A stretch of DNA of 34,246 nt from an uncultured Bacteroidales bacterium (GTDB taxonomy: Bacteria; Bacteroidota; Bacteroidia; Bacteroidales; P3). Below are positions 18,850-27,758 of this stretch, piece after piece; positions within the stretch are counted from its first letter, which is position 1; each line of letters begins with the position of its first letter. A model generated the notes under the pieces. The model did not search any database. It was not told the DNA's origin and was given only the letters and a program-made list of their open reading frames with translations. Location of the stretch: NCBI GenBank assembly GCA_900314725.1, contig OMWJ01000018.1:1-34246 (forward strand), in the 5' to 3' direction. A program made the position numbers and the translations under genes.

Positions 18850-20574
18850 TTAGAAATGTATGTCTAATTGAGCTTTCATACCCATTTTCACTTTCAAAGT
18901 ATGTTCTTTTTGCATCAAGACATGAGGACGTGTTCCATCAGTTGCAGTTGCAGAATTCAAAACAGCCTTAACTGCAATCTTTTTTGCATTTCTCAACAGT
19001 TGATATTTCTCATTAGAAAGGACTTTCTCTTTTTGCTCCTTAGATGTAGAAACAACCCTACCCAAAGCATCAACATTTGCTGAAGATATAACCAAAGGAG
19101 TTTCAAACAAACTATCAACAACATTGTTGTTTTCATCCTTAATCATAATATTCAAATCTATTGTTGCTGGGAAGTTATTCTCTAAATCAAATTTCAATAC
19201 AGCATTGTCAATATAATCTCCGACTCCTCCTTCTTCTTGCAAGAAAGAAAAGTCACTGACATTCTTCACACTCTCCATATTGTTTATTTGACAAACGATA
19301 GGAATACGTGTCTTAACATTCAAATTGATATAAGATCTTCTTGGATATACAAAACTTACTGCTGCAGGATTATCTTCCACTGAGAATAATCCGTCATAAA
19401 CAACACTGGTTGGTAAGATTTCCAATGCTCTCACATCCGCACCTCCTAACTCTTCATTAGAAATAAATCCACTCTCCATAGGTTGAGTAGGTGAAAGAGC
19501 CTTCATAATACTTAACTTCGGTTGATGATCTTGGAACAAAGAAATTCTTTTTCCTGAACGATTCTCAGCATACATTTGAGAAACATCAAAATGTCCATCC
19601 ATTCCTATGTTTGTTCTGTATCTCATCTCCATTGTCATTGACTTCAAATCAACGGTATTGCTGTCAAACAAGTCTTTAAACCCTGGATCATCAAAATAAC
19701 TTATCGCTACAGTATCTGATAGAACAAACTCATTGTATCCCATCTTTCCGTATGCTAAATCTATACTCCATCTGTCTCCAAAGTTAAGAGTAAAATTAAA
19801 ATTACAAGAATTTGGCAAAGAAGCTTGATCTACCACAGAAAGGTCTAAAAATGTTTTGTATTGAAGATCTACATAGAAATTACCTGAACCATCATTCAAA
19901 GGATAAATATCTACTCCATAACCAGCAAAGTCTAATATTGCTTCTGTTGAATTTGCTGGAATTAGAACTACTGTATCCAAATACTGATGATTTTCATCTC
20001 TAAGAGAGTTAGAACGTATCTGAATATTGATAGGCATTGGCAATGCTTGCACTTGTATCTTCATTACTCCATCTTGCAAAACAACACTGTCCAATCTTCT
20101 CTCTCCTCCGTGAATATCTGGAGCTAATGCATCTACCTGTGCATCTGCATCCTGCCAATCAACAAGAGTGATTATATCATTTACTCCCGGTGTTATTGGA
20201 AGAGTTTTTATATATGTTAAATCCATCGTTCCATTATTTAAAACGACAGGATCCATTTCTATGTCATTTTGAAATGAATAAAAGTCTTCATTCAAAAGTT
20301 CCATATCCTTATCCAACACCATTATTATTGAATCATGGTCATCGTTAGTTTTCAAGAACTCAACCGTAACTCCGTTTTCTTCGTCTGCCATAGATTCAAA
20401 ACTAAAGAAATCACTAAGTTTGAATTCTGTGGCGATGACATTATTTTCTAAAGATGGATGAATATGAGTTTCAGCGACTCTATCCATATCAAAGTCATCT
20501 TCATTTACACAAGCTACCATTCCTATCGTCGCAAGGAAAGATAGAATTGCTAATAAGTACGTTCTTTTTTTCAT
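18850..20574 (-). CDS. Large lipoprotein, function unknown
   Basis: A 574-aa protein with a lipoprotein signal (MKKRTYLLAILSFLATIGMVAC). After the lipidated Cys comes the acidic stretch VNEDDFDMD, and the likely location is the outer membrane. The mature part is beta-rich, with no motif I can assign to an enzyme; segments such as NFTLNFGDRWSIDLAYGKMGYNEFVLSD suggest Ig-like or jelly-roll folds. It is the first gene of a pair with the DUF5723-type barrel, so they may act as a lipoprotein-barrel complex. Start ATG 20574, with its own promoter 45 bp upstream. Confidence 0.75.
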   Translation of the reverse strand: MKKRTYLLAILSFLATIGMVACVNEDDFDMDRVAETHIHPSLENNVIATEFKLSDFFSFESMADEENGVTVEFLKTNDDHDSIIMVLDKDMELLNEDFYSFQNDIEMDPVVLNNGTMDLTYIKTLPITPGVNDIITLVDWQDADAQVDALAPDIHGGERRLDSVVLQDGVMKIQVQALPMPINIQIRSNSLRDENHQYLDTVVLIPANSTEAILDFAGYGVDIYPLNDGSGNFYVDLQYKTFLDLSVVDQASLPNSCNFNFTLNFGDRWSIDLAYGKMGYNEFVLSDTVAISYFDDPGFKDLFDSNTVDLKSMTMEMRYRTNIGMDGHFDVSQMYAENRSGKRISLFQDHQPKLSIMKALSPTQPMESGFISNEELGGADVRALEILPTSVVYDGLFSVEDNPAAVSFVYPRRSYINLNVKTRIPIVCQINNMESVKNVSDFSFLQEEGGVGDYIDNAVLKFDLENNFPATIDLNIMIKDENNNVVDSLFETPLVISSANVDALGRVVSTSKEQKEKVLSNEKYQLLRNAKKIAVKAVLNSATATDGTRPHVLMQKEHTLKVKMGMKAQLDIHF

Positions 20575-20619
20575 TCTATTTCGTTATTTGTTAATACTTC
20601 TTCACTATTATACAAGTTG

Positions 20620-20648
20620 CAAAGATATACATTATTTTTAATACACAA
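20620..20648 (-). promoter_or_regulatory. Promoter of the lipoprotein / DUF5723 operon
   Basis: Minus strand: TTG (20646-20648), 18 nt, TATCTTTG (20620-20627) followed by C. Good match to the Bacteroidota promoter. Confidence 0.7.
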
Positions 20649-20730
20649 GAAAAAATGAGAAAAAAACTTACTTTTTAACTTTTATTGTGCTAACCAAGCC
20701 GTAAAAAATATCCTTGACCTCTTTGAAAAG

Positions 20731-20782
20731 CAAAAAAAAGAAAGAACCTCTCCACAACATATGTTTTAGACAGTAGAGAGGT
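20731..20782 (-). terminator. Terminator of the asparaginase / kinase operon
   Basis: Minus strand: ACCTCTC (20776-20782 on plus) pairs with GAGAGGT (20746-20752), followed by TCTTTCTTTTTTTTG. The loop is long (23 nt), but the T tract is clear. Confidence 0.65.
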
Positions 20783-20810
20783 CTGCAATTAAATCTTTTT
20801 ATTCCTTTGC

Positions 20811-21803
20811 TTATAATGCTAATAGTTCTCTATATAGCCTATCTTTATTTATAGGAACAACTCCTACTTCTTCACAAACCAAACCTCCTGCAAGATTACT
20901 TATCTTTGCTATTTCTTTTGGCTCAATATCAAGAGCCAAACAAAGGCTTGCAACACTTATCACTGTATCTCCTGCACCAGAGACATCTGCTATCTTTCTA
21001 ACATTAGCAGGCAACAACACCACTTTAGCCTGCTTTTTAGAATAGTCTGCAAAAAATACTCCATATTCGCTAAGTGTTATAAAAACTTTTTCTATTCTTT
21101 GCTTGTCTTTCAACAACAGCGATGCATTTTCAAGGTTCTCTTGTGTAGGCTTGTCAAACTCTATCTTCAAACCTTCTTTTAATTCTTTCAGATTAGGCTT
21201 GAACATTGTTACGTCTTTGTATAAAGAGAAGTTTCGGTGCTTTGGATCCACTGTAATAGGAATATTCTTTTTGTTAGCTTGAGAAGTTGTTGTTGTGATC
21301 ACTCTTTCTGTAATCACCCCTTTGTCATAATCTTGAAAAATGACAACATCTATCTTCATTTTTGAGAAAAGGCTCTCTATTCTCTTCAAAAAAGCAGTCT
21401 CTTCTTTTCTATCAAGAGTCTCAATGCTTTCGTTGTCTATCCTAAGCATTTGAGAATTATTTCCTATTATACGTGTTTTGGTCGTTGTAGGTCTATCTGT
21501 GGATTGAAGAATATAATCTGTGGTCATACCTTCTTGTTGCATAAGATGTAGAAGGTTTTCTCCATTACTATCTTCTCCTATAACAGAACAAAGAATAGGG
21601 TTCGCTCCCATTGCTTTCAGATTTAAAGCCACATTACCTGCTCCTCCTAAGCGGTTTTCTATCTTTGTAACTGCGCATATAGGCACCGGCGCTTCAGGAG
21701 ATATTCTTTCAACTTTTCCCCATTGATAAGAATCCACCATAATATCACCAATAACTACAACATTTAGATTATTAAATTTCTGAAAAATATCTTTGTAATC
21801 CAT
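20811..21803 (-). CDS. PfkB-family kinase, RfaE1/HldA-like heptose-7-phosphate kinase
   Basis: A 330-aa sugar kinase. The N-terminal block GDIMVDSYQWGKVERISPEAPVPI is characteristic of the kinase half of HldE/RfaE, which makes D-glycero-D-manno-heptose-1,7-bisphosphate for ADP-heptose synthesis. Further signatures are LGGAGNVALNLKAMGA (near 54) and the PfkB C-terminal motif SGAGDTVISVA (near 276, catalytic Asp). There is no fused nucleotidyltransferase domain. In this phylum the partner enzyme is usually encoded elsewhere. It lies 13 bp downstream of asparaginase. Substrate assignment is by family resemblance only. Confidence 0.85.
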   Translation of the reverse strand: MDYKDIFQKFNNLNVVVIGDIMVDSYQWGKVERISPEAPVPICAVTKIENRLGGAGNVALNLKAMGANPILCSVIGEDSNGENLLHLMQQEGMTTDYILQSTDRPTTTKTRIIGNNSQMLRIDNESIETLDRKEETAFLKRIESLFSKMKIDVVIFQDYDKGVITERVITTTTSQANKKNIPITVDPKHRNFSLYKDVTMFKPNLKELKEGLKIEFDKPTQENLENASLLLKDKQRIEKVFITLSEYGVFFADYSKKQAKVVLLPANVRKIADVSGAGDTVISVASLCLALDIEPKEIAKISNLAGGLVCEEVGVVPINKDRLYRELLAL

Positions 21804-21816
21804 AAATCTGTTTCTT

Positions 21817-22827
21817 TTACAATGTTATTTCTCCTCTAAGATTGCTTTCCAAAAGCTGCTTCTGTATAGTTCTATCTTCGTAATTACCTAAAACAAACAT
21901 CATCTTAGTAAGAGCTGCCTCTGTTGTTATATCTTTTCCGCTTATTATACCCATTTCTTTCAGAGTATAGCTTGCTTCATAATGTCCCATCTCAACACTT
22001 CCTGCCTTACACTGAGTAACATTAAGTATTCTCACTCCTTTGTTTGCTATCTTTTCTATAGCAGATAAGAACTTCTTGTTTGTAGGAGCATTACCAGAAC
22101 CATACGTCTCCAATATCATTCCTTCTAAGTTATTTATCTTACTTATAGCCTCAAAATATTCTTCATTAATAGCCGGATGTATTTTTGCTATTATCACATT
22201 TGTAGATAGTCTGTCATAAACCTTAAAAGCTTGTGTTGGCTGAGGAAGAATGATATGCTTTTTGTAAGATATATTTATTCCCACCTTTGCTAAGGACGGA
22301 AGATTGCCAGAGTAAAAGGCTTCAAAATATTCTGCATTTATCTTCGTAGTACGATTTCCTCTGAAAAGTTTATTATCAAAGAAAATGCAAACTTCTGGTA
22401 TTTTCACCTCATTGTTAGCTGCTATCTCAATGGAAGAAATAATATTATCCCTACCATCCGTACGAATCATACCCAAAGGAAGTTGCGAACCCGTAATAAT
22501 AACAGGCTTGGAAAGATTTTCCAAAAGGAAGCTAAGAGCAGAAGCAGTGTAAGACATAGTATCTGTTCCGTGAAGTATCACAAAACCATCATAGTTCTCA
22601 TATTCTTGCTTAATATACGCTGAAAGTTTAAGCCAAACCGTAGCATTCATATCTGATGAATCTATTATTGGATTAAACTGAAAAGTATCTATATTACAAT
22701 CCAACTTATGCAGAACAGGAAGAACCTCATATATCTTTTTCATATCAAAAGGACGTAACGCTCCCGTCTTGTCATCTTTTACCATTCCTATTGTTCCGCC
22801 TGTGTAAATAAGAAGAATATTTTTCAT
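21817..22827 (-). CDS. ansA: Type I L-asparaginase
   Basis: A 336-aa cytoplasmic enzyme that hydrolyses asparagine to aspartate and ammonia. Both catalytic threonine motifs are present: YTGGTIGM at residues 8-15 and LHGTDTMSYTASAL near 87. No signal peptide is seen, which fits the type I form; the length matches E. coli AnsA (338). I place the start at ATG 22827 rather than the in-frame TTG at 22833, because the promoter then leaves a normal short leader. It is the first gene of a two-gene unit with the heptose-kinase-like gene. Confidence 0.93.
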   Translation of the reverse strand: MKNILLIYTGGTIGMVKDDKTGALRPFDMKKIYEVLPVLHKLDCNIDTFQFNPIIDSSDMNATVWLKLSAYIKQEYENYDGFVILHGTDTMSYTASALSFLLENLSKPVIITGSQLPLGMIRTDGRDNIISSIEIAANNEVKIPEVCIFFDNKLFRGNRTTKINAEYFEAFYSGNLPSLAKVGINISYKKHIILPQPTQAFKVYDRLSTNVIIAKIHPAINEEYFEAISKINNLEGMILETYGSGNAPTNKKFLSAIEKIANKGVRILNVTQCKAGSVEMGHYEASYTLKEMGIISGKDITTEAALTKMMFVLGNYEDRTIQKQLLESNLRGEITL

Positions 22828-22850
22828 AGTCAAATATAAATTATTTTTTG

Positions 22851-22858
22851 CAAAAGTA
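22851..22858 (-). promoter_or_regulatory. -7 element for ansA
   Basis: Minus strand TACTTTTG followed by C fits TAnnTTTG and lies about 24 bp before the ATG. No clear -33 box. Confidence 0.5.
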
Positions 22859-23272
22859 CAATTATTTTATCTAAAAGCAGTATTTTTTTTCATTATATTA
22901 TTAAACTTTCAAGTTACTTTACCTTTTAACAAGAAATTTTGGCTTAACTATGAGTTTATGAAATATGATATTATGATTTTTTAACCATTCATAATGTTTG
23001 GAAACATGGAAATAATGCAAAAGAATCCAAACAAACATTCTGTCATTTCTTATTGAAATAGCTTCTTGTTTAAGTCTAATTTTCAATACATTAGAGAGGG
23101 CTAAAAAAGAGTTGGTTTTAGCAAAAAAAGATCAACTCTTTTGCATATAAACATCAAGAGTTAATAAAAAAAGATCAAGTCTTTTTTTCTTAAAACGAAG
23201 ACTTTTTTGAATCATACTTGAATAATTGGAAAGTATAAAATTATTTGTAACCATTTTACCTTCTTTTTCTTC
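22859..23272. other. AT-rich intergenic region with hairpins upstream of the MBOAT gene
   Basis: About 410 bp without a gene. Two hairpins occur: AAAAGAGTTG (23105-23114) with CAACTCTTTT (23133-23142), and AAGTCTT (23177-23183) with AAGACTT (23198-23204) followed by TTTT. They overlap the direct repeat annotated separately. The left part (22860-23100) shows nothing recognisable. Confidence 0.5.
23123..23185 (+). repeat. 20-bp direct repeat, 43 bp apart
   Basis: AAAAAAAGATCAACTCTTTT (23123-23142) recurs at 23166-23185 with a single C/G difference. Each copy forms one arm of a hairpin. It lies about 190-250 bp upstream of the MBOAT start. It could be a regulatory duplication or a terminator remnant. 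Confidence 0.6.
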
Positions 23273-23301
23273 TTTGATTCCAAGAAAACTTTGTATCTTT
23301 G
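23273..23301 (+). promoter_or_regulatory. Promoter of the MBOAT-SGNH operon
   Basis: TTTG (23273-23276), 17 nt, TATCTTTG (23294-23301) followed by C. Spacing is a little short but the -7 is perfect. It gives a leader of about 65 nt. Confidence 0.65.
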
Positions 23302-23370
23302 CCGTTTTAAACAGCAGAATTGTTCTTCTGCAAGAAAGATAAGAAAAACTTACAAACTAATAAAAAGCCT

Positions 23371-24753
23371 ATGTTATTCAACACTATAGAATTTATGCTA
23401 TTTTTCCCAATAGTAACGTTGCTATATTATTTGCTACCGCACAATTGGCGATGGCTGATGCTATTGATTGCAAGTTGCGTTTTCTATATGTGGTTTATTC
23501 CCAAATATATATTTATATTGTTAGTAACTATAGTTATTGACTACTCAGCAGGTTTGCTGATGGAAAAGTGGAAAGAAGAACCTTCCCGACGCCGTCTGTG
23601 TCTCATAGTCAGCATTGTATCAACTTGCATGGTGCTTTTCATCTTCAAATACCTAAATTTTTGCAGTGAAAACCTTGTAGCATTAGCACAAAAACTCGGA
23701 TTCAATCATCCTTCTCACGTTCTCAATATAGCACTTCCAATCGGTCTATCTTTTCATACATTCCAAAGTCTAAGTTATGTTATTGAAGTATATCGTGGCA
23801 CCCAAAAAGCAGAACGTCATTTCGGCTACTACGCTTTATACGTCATGTTTTATCCTCAATTAGTTACAGGACCTATAGAAAGACCTAATAATCTTTTACG
23901 TCAGTTGCACGAAAAACATTCTCTTCAATACAATAATATTGTTAATGGACTAAGACTAATACTGTTTGGACTGTTCTTAAAGATGGTAGTGGCTGACAAT
24001 TTGGGGACTATGGTTGATAAAGTATATGCCTCTCCGCATAATTTCAGTCGCTTGGACATTTTATTATCTATGGTGCTTTATTCGTTTCAAATATATGGAG
24101 ACTTTTTTGGTTACTCAAGCATTGCTCTTGGTTGTGCTTTAGTTATGGGTATATCTCTAATAGATAATTTCCGCTCGCCATATCTCAGCGGAAGTATCAA
24201 GGAATTCTGGAGACGTTGGCATATTTCACTTTCTTCATGGTTTCGTGACTATCTCTATATTCCTCTTGGAGGGAACCGTGTCTCTTTTCCACGCTGGATG
24301 ATTAATACGATGATTGTCTTTGTAGTATGCGGTATATGGCACGGAGCTAACTGGACTTTTATGCTTTGGGGAGCAGCCTATGGAGTATTACTTATCATAG
24401 AAAAAATAATCACTGACAAAACAGGTAGAAGACTCTCTCTGCACATACCTACTTTTATTCTCGTTACATTGTTATGGAGTATTTTCCGAGCTCCAACATT
24501 TAGCGCCTTAAAAGATTTATACTCTGCTTTGTTACATGGCGGTGGCAATGAACATCTTTCTGCTGATTTATCTGTATGGATTGCATTAGTGATGTTCATC
24601 ATCCTTGACATTGTCTTGCGTAACACCCGCTTCGATATTTGGTGTATGCGTCTTAAAACACCATTGCGATGGTTCATATACGCTGTTATGATTTTTGCTA
24701 TCATAGCCTTCTCATCAGTAGAACAGTATCCATTCATCTATTTCCAATTCTAA
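23371..24753 (+). CDS. MBOAT family O-acyltransferase (AlgI/DltB-like)
   Basis: A 460-aa polytopic membrane enzyme starting at ATG 23371 (MLFNTIEFMLFFPIVTLLYY), the usual N-terminus of this family. An in-frame TTG at 23320 has no support. The catalytic His324 lies in GIWHGANWTFMLWG, and the conserved WRRWHISLSSWFRDYLYIPLGG block has His284. AlgI-type MBOAT proteins move acyl (usually acetyl) groups across the membrane to a surface polysaccharide with the help of an SGNH-fold partner, which here is the next gene, 4 bp downstream. The glycan acceptor is unknown. Confidence 0.93.
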   Translation: MLFNTIEFMLFFPIVTLLYYLLPHNWRWLMLLIASCVFYMWFIPKYIFILLVTIVIDYSAGLLMEKWKEEPSRRRLCLIVSIVSTCMVLFIFKYLNFCSENLVALAQKLGFNHPSHVLNIALPIGLSFHTFQSLSYVIEVYRGTQKAERHFGYYALYVMFYPQLVTGPIERPNNLLRQLHEKHSLQYNNIVNGLRLILFGLFLKMVVADNLGTMVDKVYASPHNFSRLDILLSMVLYSFQIYGDFFGYSSIALGCALVMGISLIDNFRSPYLSGSIKEFWRRWHISLSSWFRDYLYIPLGGNRVSFPRWMINTMIVFVVCGIWHGANWTFMLWGAAYGVLLIIEKIITDKTGRRLSLHIPTFILVTLLWSIFRAPTFSALKDLYSALLHGGGNEHLSADLSVWIALVMFIILDIVLRNTRFDIWCMRLKTPLRWFIYAVMIFAIIAFSSVEQYPFIYFQF

Positions 24754-24757
24754 TATT

Positions 24758-25798
24758 ATGAAAACAACGTTGAAAAAGATATTACTCAAGTTTTTATTAC
24801 TATTTATCGTGTTAGTTTGCCTCGATATAGTATATCGTCATACCCTCTACTCTAAGGATTTGCAAGAGAACTGCACCCTTATGGAACGTTCATTGAAACC
24901 TTTGGAAGAAAATGCTGACATAGCCTATCTTGGAGAGTCTTCAAATCATGCTGTTGCTGAAGATGAAGAAGATAAACGTTTTATAAGTGATATGTTGCAA
25001 GATCTGCTGCCTAATCATCGTGTCTGCAACATGGATAAAGACGCTTGCCATGCAGGAATCTACTATGACATACTGCGCAACATCCCTACCAACGCTCCAA
25101 TACGGACTGCCATCGTTACGGTAAATATACGTTCATTCAGTTCAGAATGGATCTACTCAGATTTAGAAGTACCACTGCAAAAGGAACAAGTCTTCATGCG
25201 TCAAGCACCAGCACTATATAAACGTATGCTCCTATCTTTTAAAGGCTATGCCCATTGGTCAGAACAAGAAAGAATAATTAAAGTAAAAAAAGCACTACAA
25301 CGTCAGAGATTTGATCCTGTTAATGGTGTTTCTTTTGCTACCGCTTCCGAATGGGATAAAGCTGTATGCGATAGTCTCACTGCCATTGGCTCAGATGAAC
25401 CGACTATTTCAATGGCAACACACTATGTCAAAGCCTTTGCCTGCAAGATTGATGACAAAAATCCTCGTATCCGCGACTTAGATCATATAGTTAAATTATG
25501 CAATAAACGTGGCTGGCATCTTATCTTTCTTATTCTCCCAGACAATGAAGATCAAATGAAAGAAATGGTTGGTCCTGGTCTGGTTGAAATATTACGCCGT
25601 AATGGTACATACATAGAACAGCGCTATAAACCTTTGGGAGTATCTGTAATAAACTGTCAAGGCATGGTCCGTGATGCAGATTTCAGAGACAGAGATTTCC
25701 CTACAGAGCATTACCGTCAAGCAGGTCGTCAAGCCATCGCCACTGCTCTTGCCTCAGCAATAAAAAATTCTAAAAGAACAAACATAAAGAAAGGATAG
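24758..25798 (+). CDS. SGNH/DltD-like partner of the MBOAT acyltransferase
   Basis: A 346-aa protein with one N-terminal membrane anchor (residues 8-25) and a periplasmic domain. IAYLGESSNHAV supplies a GxS-type nucleophile (Ser61) and the C-terminal block DFPTEHYRQAG the Asp313/His318 expected of an SGNH hydrolase fold. It is 4 bp behind the MBOAT gene, the arrangement seen for AlgJ/AlgX- or DltD-like partners that transfer acyl groups to the glycan. Overall similarity to named families is low by eye, so the call rests on motifs plus context. Confidence 0.75.
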   Translation: MKTTLKKILLKFLLLFIVLVCLDIVYRHTLYSKDLQENCTLMERSLKPLEENADIAYLGESSNHAVAEDEEDKRFISDMLQDLLPNHRVCNMDKDACHAGIYYDILRNIPTNAPIRTAIVTVNIRSFSSEWIYSDLEVPLQKEQVFMRQAPALYKRMLLSFKGYAHWSEQERIIKVKKALQRQRFDPVNGVSFATASEWDKAVCDSLTAIGSDEPTISMATHYVKAFACKIDDKNPRIRDLDHIVKLCNKRGWHLIFLILPDNEDQMKEMVGPGLVEILRRNGTYIEQRYKPLGVSVINCQGMVRDADFRDRDFPTEHYRQAGRQAIATALASAIKNSKRTNIKKG

Positions 25799-26139
25799 AT
25801 ATCAACTACAACTAAAGAAACTTAATAGTCAAAAATAGGAGAAAAAGTATTATTGAACGAGCAGTGTAAAAAATATCCGCTTACAAGTCCATATTTTGGA
25901 GTTTTTTACTTTAACAATAAATGCGATTTCTTGTTCATAACCTTTCAAAACAACACCTATCCCTTTTACTATATATTTATAAGAAATTCACCATTAAAAA
26001 TCTCCTATTAAGTCTAAATATTATATGGCTAAAATTTTATTTATTTACATTTTCTTATAGCAAATTTGCAATAATATCAAGTTTTCTTTGTACTTCTGCA
26101 ATGGCTTTGTAATCTCAAATCTTTAATATTACATCAATT
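25799..26139. other. Intergenic region at the change of base composition
   Basis: About 340 AT-rich bases without a convincing gene; a 63-codon ORF here looks random. A weak hairpin, GTAAAAAA (25866-25873) with TTTTTTAC (25902-25909), may end the MBOAT operon. GCAAATTTGC at 26060-26069 is a perfect palindrome. To the right of about 26,140 the GC content rises and gene types change. Confidence 0.4.
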
Positions 26140-26858
26140 ATGAAGAAAGTATTATTGTTGGGCACGATGGTGTGTACCCTCGGAATTATGGCCAACGCAC
26201 AAGAACAATAGGATTGGGAAGAACTGAATTTGAAAGGCAATATCCTTACATTTGTTGAAGGAACATATCAAGTCAGACAATCCTTCGGTGAATGGGTAAA
26301 ATATAGCATGCCGACAAAAAAGTCCGCTCGTTTTCTTCAATCGCAACGGACAGGTATGGGAGATGGAATATAATGAGAGGACAGCAGATAAATTCTATTA
26401 TGTTGACGGCCGGCTTACAAATATCTACAGACTGAAGTTAGACGATGGTAATGATGGTTGGGGCAATAAGTTCTGGAATAGAATGGACACACTGATGCAA
26501 TGGGAATATGTGTATAGTGGAGATAAGATATCCGAGATAAACATATACAAATACGAACAGAACAGTTGAACGTGAACATCGCTATATCCACAATGGAACT
26601 GCACCCAAGAAACTGGATGGGAAAATCAAATACAAATATACAGCCAATGGGTACGAGAAAGTAACTTACAACGCAAACGGCACTCTCGTGAAATCAGTTG
26701 CAGTCTAAGGCAAGAAGAAAACTGAGATTGGGAAGAATAACGACAAGTCGGTGTTGCAACTTGATGCGAAAATGCGTCCATTCAAGGTTGATTATTATGT
26801 CAGTGCAAAAGCCACTTCGCCGATGGCATCGCTTTACTACAAATACAATGCGCAAGGC
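26140..26858 (+). pseudogene. Decayed secreted-protein gene
   Basis: ATG 26140 opens a signal peptide (MKKVLLLGTMVCTLGIMANA), but TAG at 26209 stops it after 23 codons. The frame continues sensibly (DWEELNLKGNILTFVEGTYQ), then shifts by one base at an A6 run (26316-26321) into KSPLVFFNRNGQVWEMEYNE. It shifts again near 26,560 into TVEREHRYIHNGTAPKKLDG and meets TAA at 26706. Protein-like sequence resumes after that stop (GKKKTEIGKNNDKSVLQLDA). All three frames are needed. Repetitive Tyr/Gly/Asn units (KYKYTANGYEKVTYNANG) recall YD/RHS-like secreted proteins. It is cut off at about 26858 by an unrelated GC-rich segment. Confidence 0.8.
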
Positions 26859-27044
26859 GACGAGGGCGTTGCCGTAGATGAGGCGTATGCAGGTCTGCTT
26901 GGTGGCGAGGAGCAGCTGCTGGCGCCCGTAGCGGTATTGGTACTCGGTGCTGCTGTCGCGCACGGCGGTCAGCTGGCGCTGCAAGTGGTAGACGGTCGGG
27001 AAGTCTAACTCCTGCTGCACGGCAATGTCTATGCGTGGCCCCAC
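26859..27044 (-). pseudogene. Internal fragment of a TolC-family outer-membrane efflux protein
   Basis: On the minus strand about 62 codons read GPRIDIAVQQELDFPTVYHL through TKQTCIRLIYGNALV. This resembles the N-terminal repeat region of Bacteroidota TolC/OEP proteins (typical pattern: SQEFDFPxxY ... CLDLIYxNAL). Both ends are broken: upstream it is joined to a PFOR fragment, downstream to the decayed gene on the opposite strand. It is GC-rich, unlike the chromosome to the left. It cannot be functional as it stands. Confidence 0.65.
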
Positions 27045-27045
27045 T

Positions 27046-27087
27046 GCCGAATCCGATATCATAGCCCCAGCCGTCGCCGCCGAAGAT
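27046..27087 (-). pseudogene. 42-bp fragment of pyruvate:ferredoxin oxidoreductase
   Basis: Minus strand encodes IFGGDGWGYDIGFG, identical in protein sequence to the TPP-binding motif of the PFOR piece at 33974-34015. The DNA differs at three third-codon positions, so it is a related but not identical allele. It lies 22 bp past the stop of the dual-OB-like gene. Confidence 0.75.
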
Positions 27088-27109
27088 ATTGAAATTATTA
27101 TGAGCTATG

Positions 27110-27757
27110 TTATTCAAACCACCCGGATAATTGCAGATAACAGCGTTCCTCATCTTCAGAGTCAGATGGTGACCACCAATGTGCCAATGATAACCTTATT
27201 AGTGAACCAGCAGGAATAATGTCTGCTGGCTCGGATAGTCCAACATACGAAATGTTGTAACCCCAGTTCCGTATCCCATCGTTGTAGTTGTAGCGAACCT
27301 TTCCTCTAAAATCACTACGCCTTACTATTCTGTCGCATATCCAAAAGCATGTACTGTAGTTCGGTACATTTTCTTCATTGATAAACAGTGTTCCATACTG
27401 AGTACATTTGAGTTTACCATCGAAGCAATTCAAAAGTCCGCCTGTAAAAACTGGCACATTGGATTGGCGCAATAATTTTGCAAACTCAGTTGTAGTTCTT
27501 AGCTCGTTTTTCAGAACACCACGTTTATTACGATTGATAACGTTTACGTCTTCAACGTGTGGTGCAGGTCGTTGATTAGATGAAACGTAATCGGCATCCC
27601 AAACATCCCATATTTCATACGGACATTCGTCTTGCGATTCGTGATAACCATTTGCATCCATTAGGCGAACAGACCGTTTGTTATCAAAATCGACACCTCC
27701 GACACAAACATTGTCGTTAGCCATTCTTGTTTTTGATACAATAATAACTCTTGCCAT
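27110..27757 (-). CDS. Dual-OB-like domain protein
   Basis: A 215-aa protein, third gene of a tight three-gene unit (one base after the second DUF488 gene). The start MARVIIVSKTRMANDNVCVGGVDF, followed by a mid-protein CFDGKLKCTQYGTLFINEE block and a C-terminal GSLIRLSLAHWWSPSDSEDEERCYLQLSGWF, resembles the family named dual OB domain (DuOB). Those proteins have two OB-like folds and are thought to bind nucleic acid or nucleotides. This assignment is from memory of the pattern and is moderate. Intact, with ordinary codon use for the island. Confidence 0.6.
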   Translation of the reverse strand: MARVIIVSKTRMANDNVCVGGVDFDNKRSVRLMDANGYHESQDECPYEIWDVWDADYVSSNQRPAPHVEDVNVINRNKRGVLKNELRTTTEFAKLLRQSNVPVFTGGLLNCFDGKLKCTQYGTLFINEENVPNYSTCFWICDRIVRRSDFRGKVRYNYNDGIRNWGYNISYVGLSEPADIIPAGSLIRLSLAHWWSPSDSEDEERCYLQLSGWFE

Positions 27758-27758
27758 A

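Noticed and set aside
20701-25878. 13-mer GTAAAAAATATCC found at 20701 and 25866
   Set aside because: A-rich words of this length can recur by chance in such AT-rich DNA, and the contexts differ.
26140-26858. Alternative genetic code (TAG/TAA read as Gln)
   Set aside because: Two frameshifts are also needed, and the other genes in the window end normally at TAA or TAG stops, so simple decay explains it.
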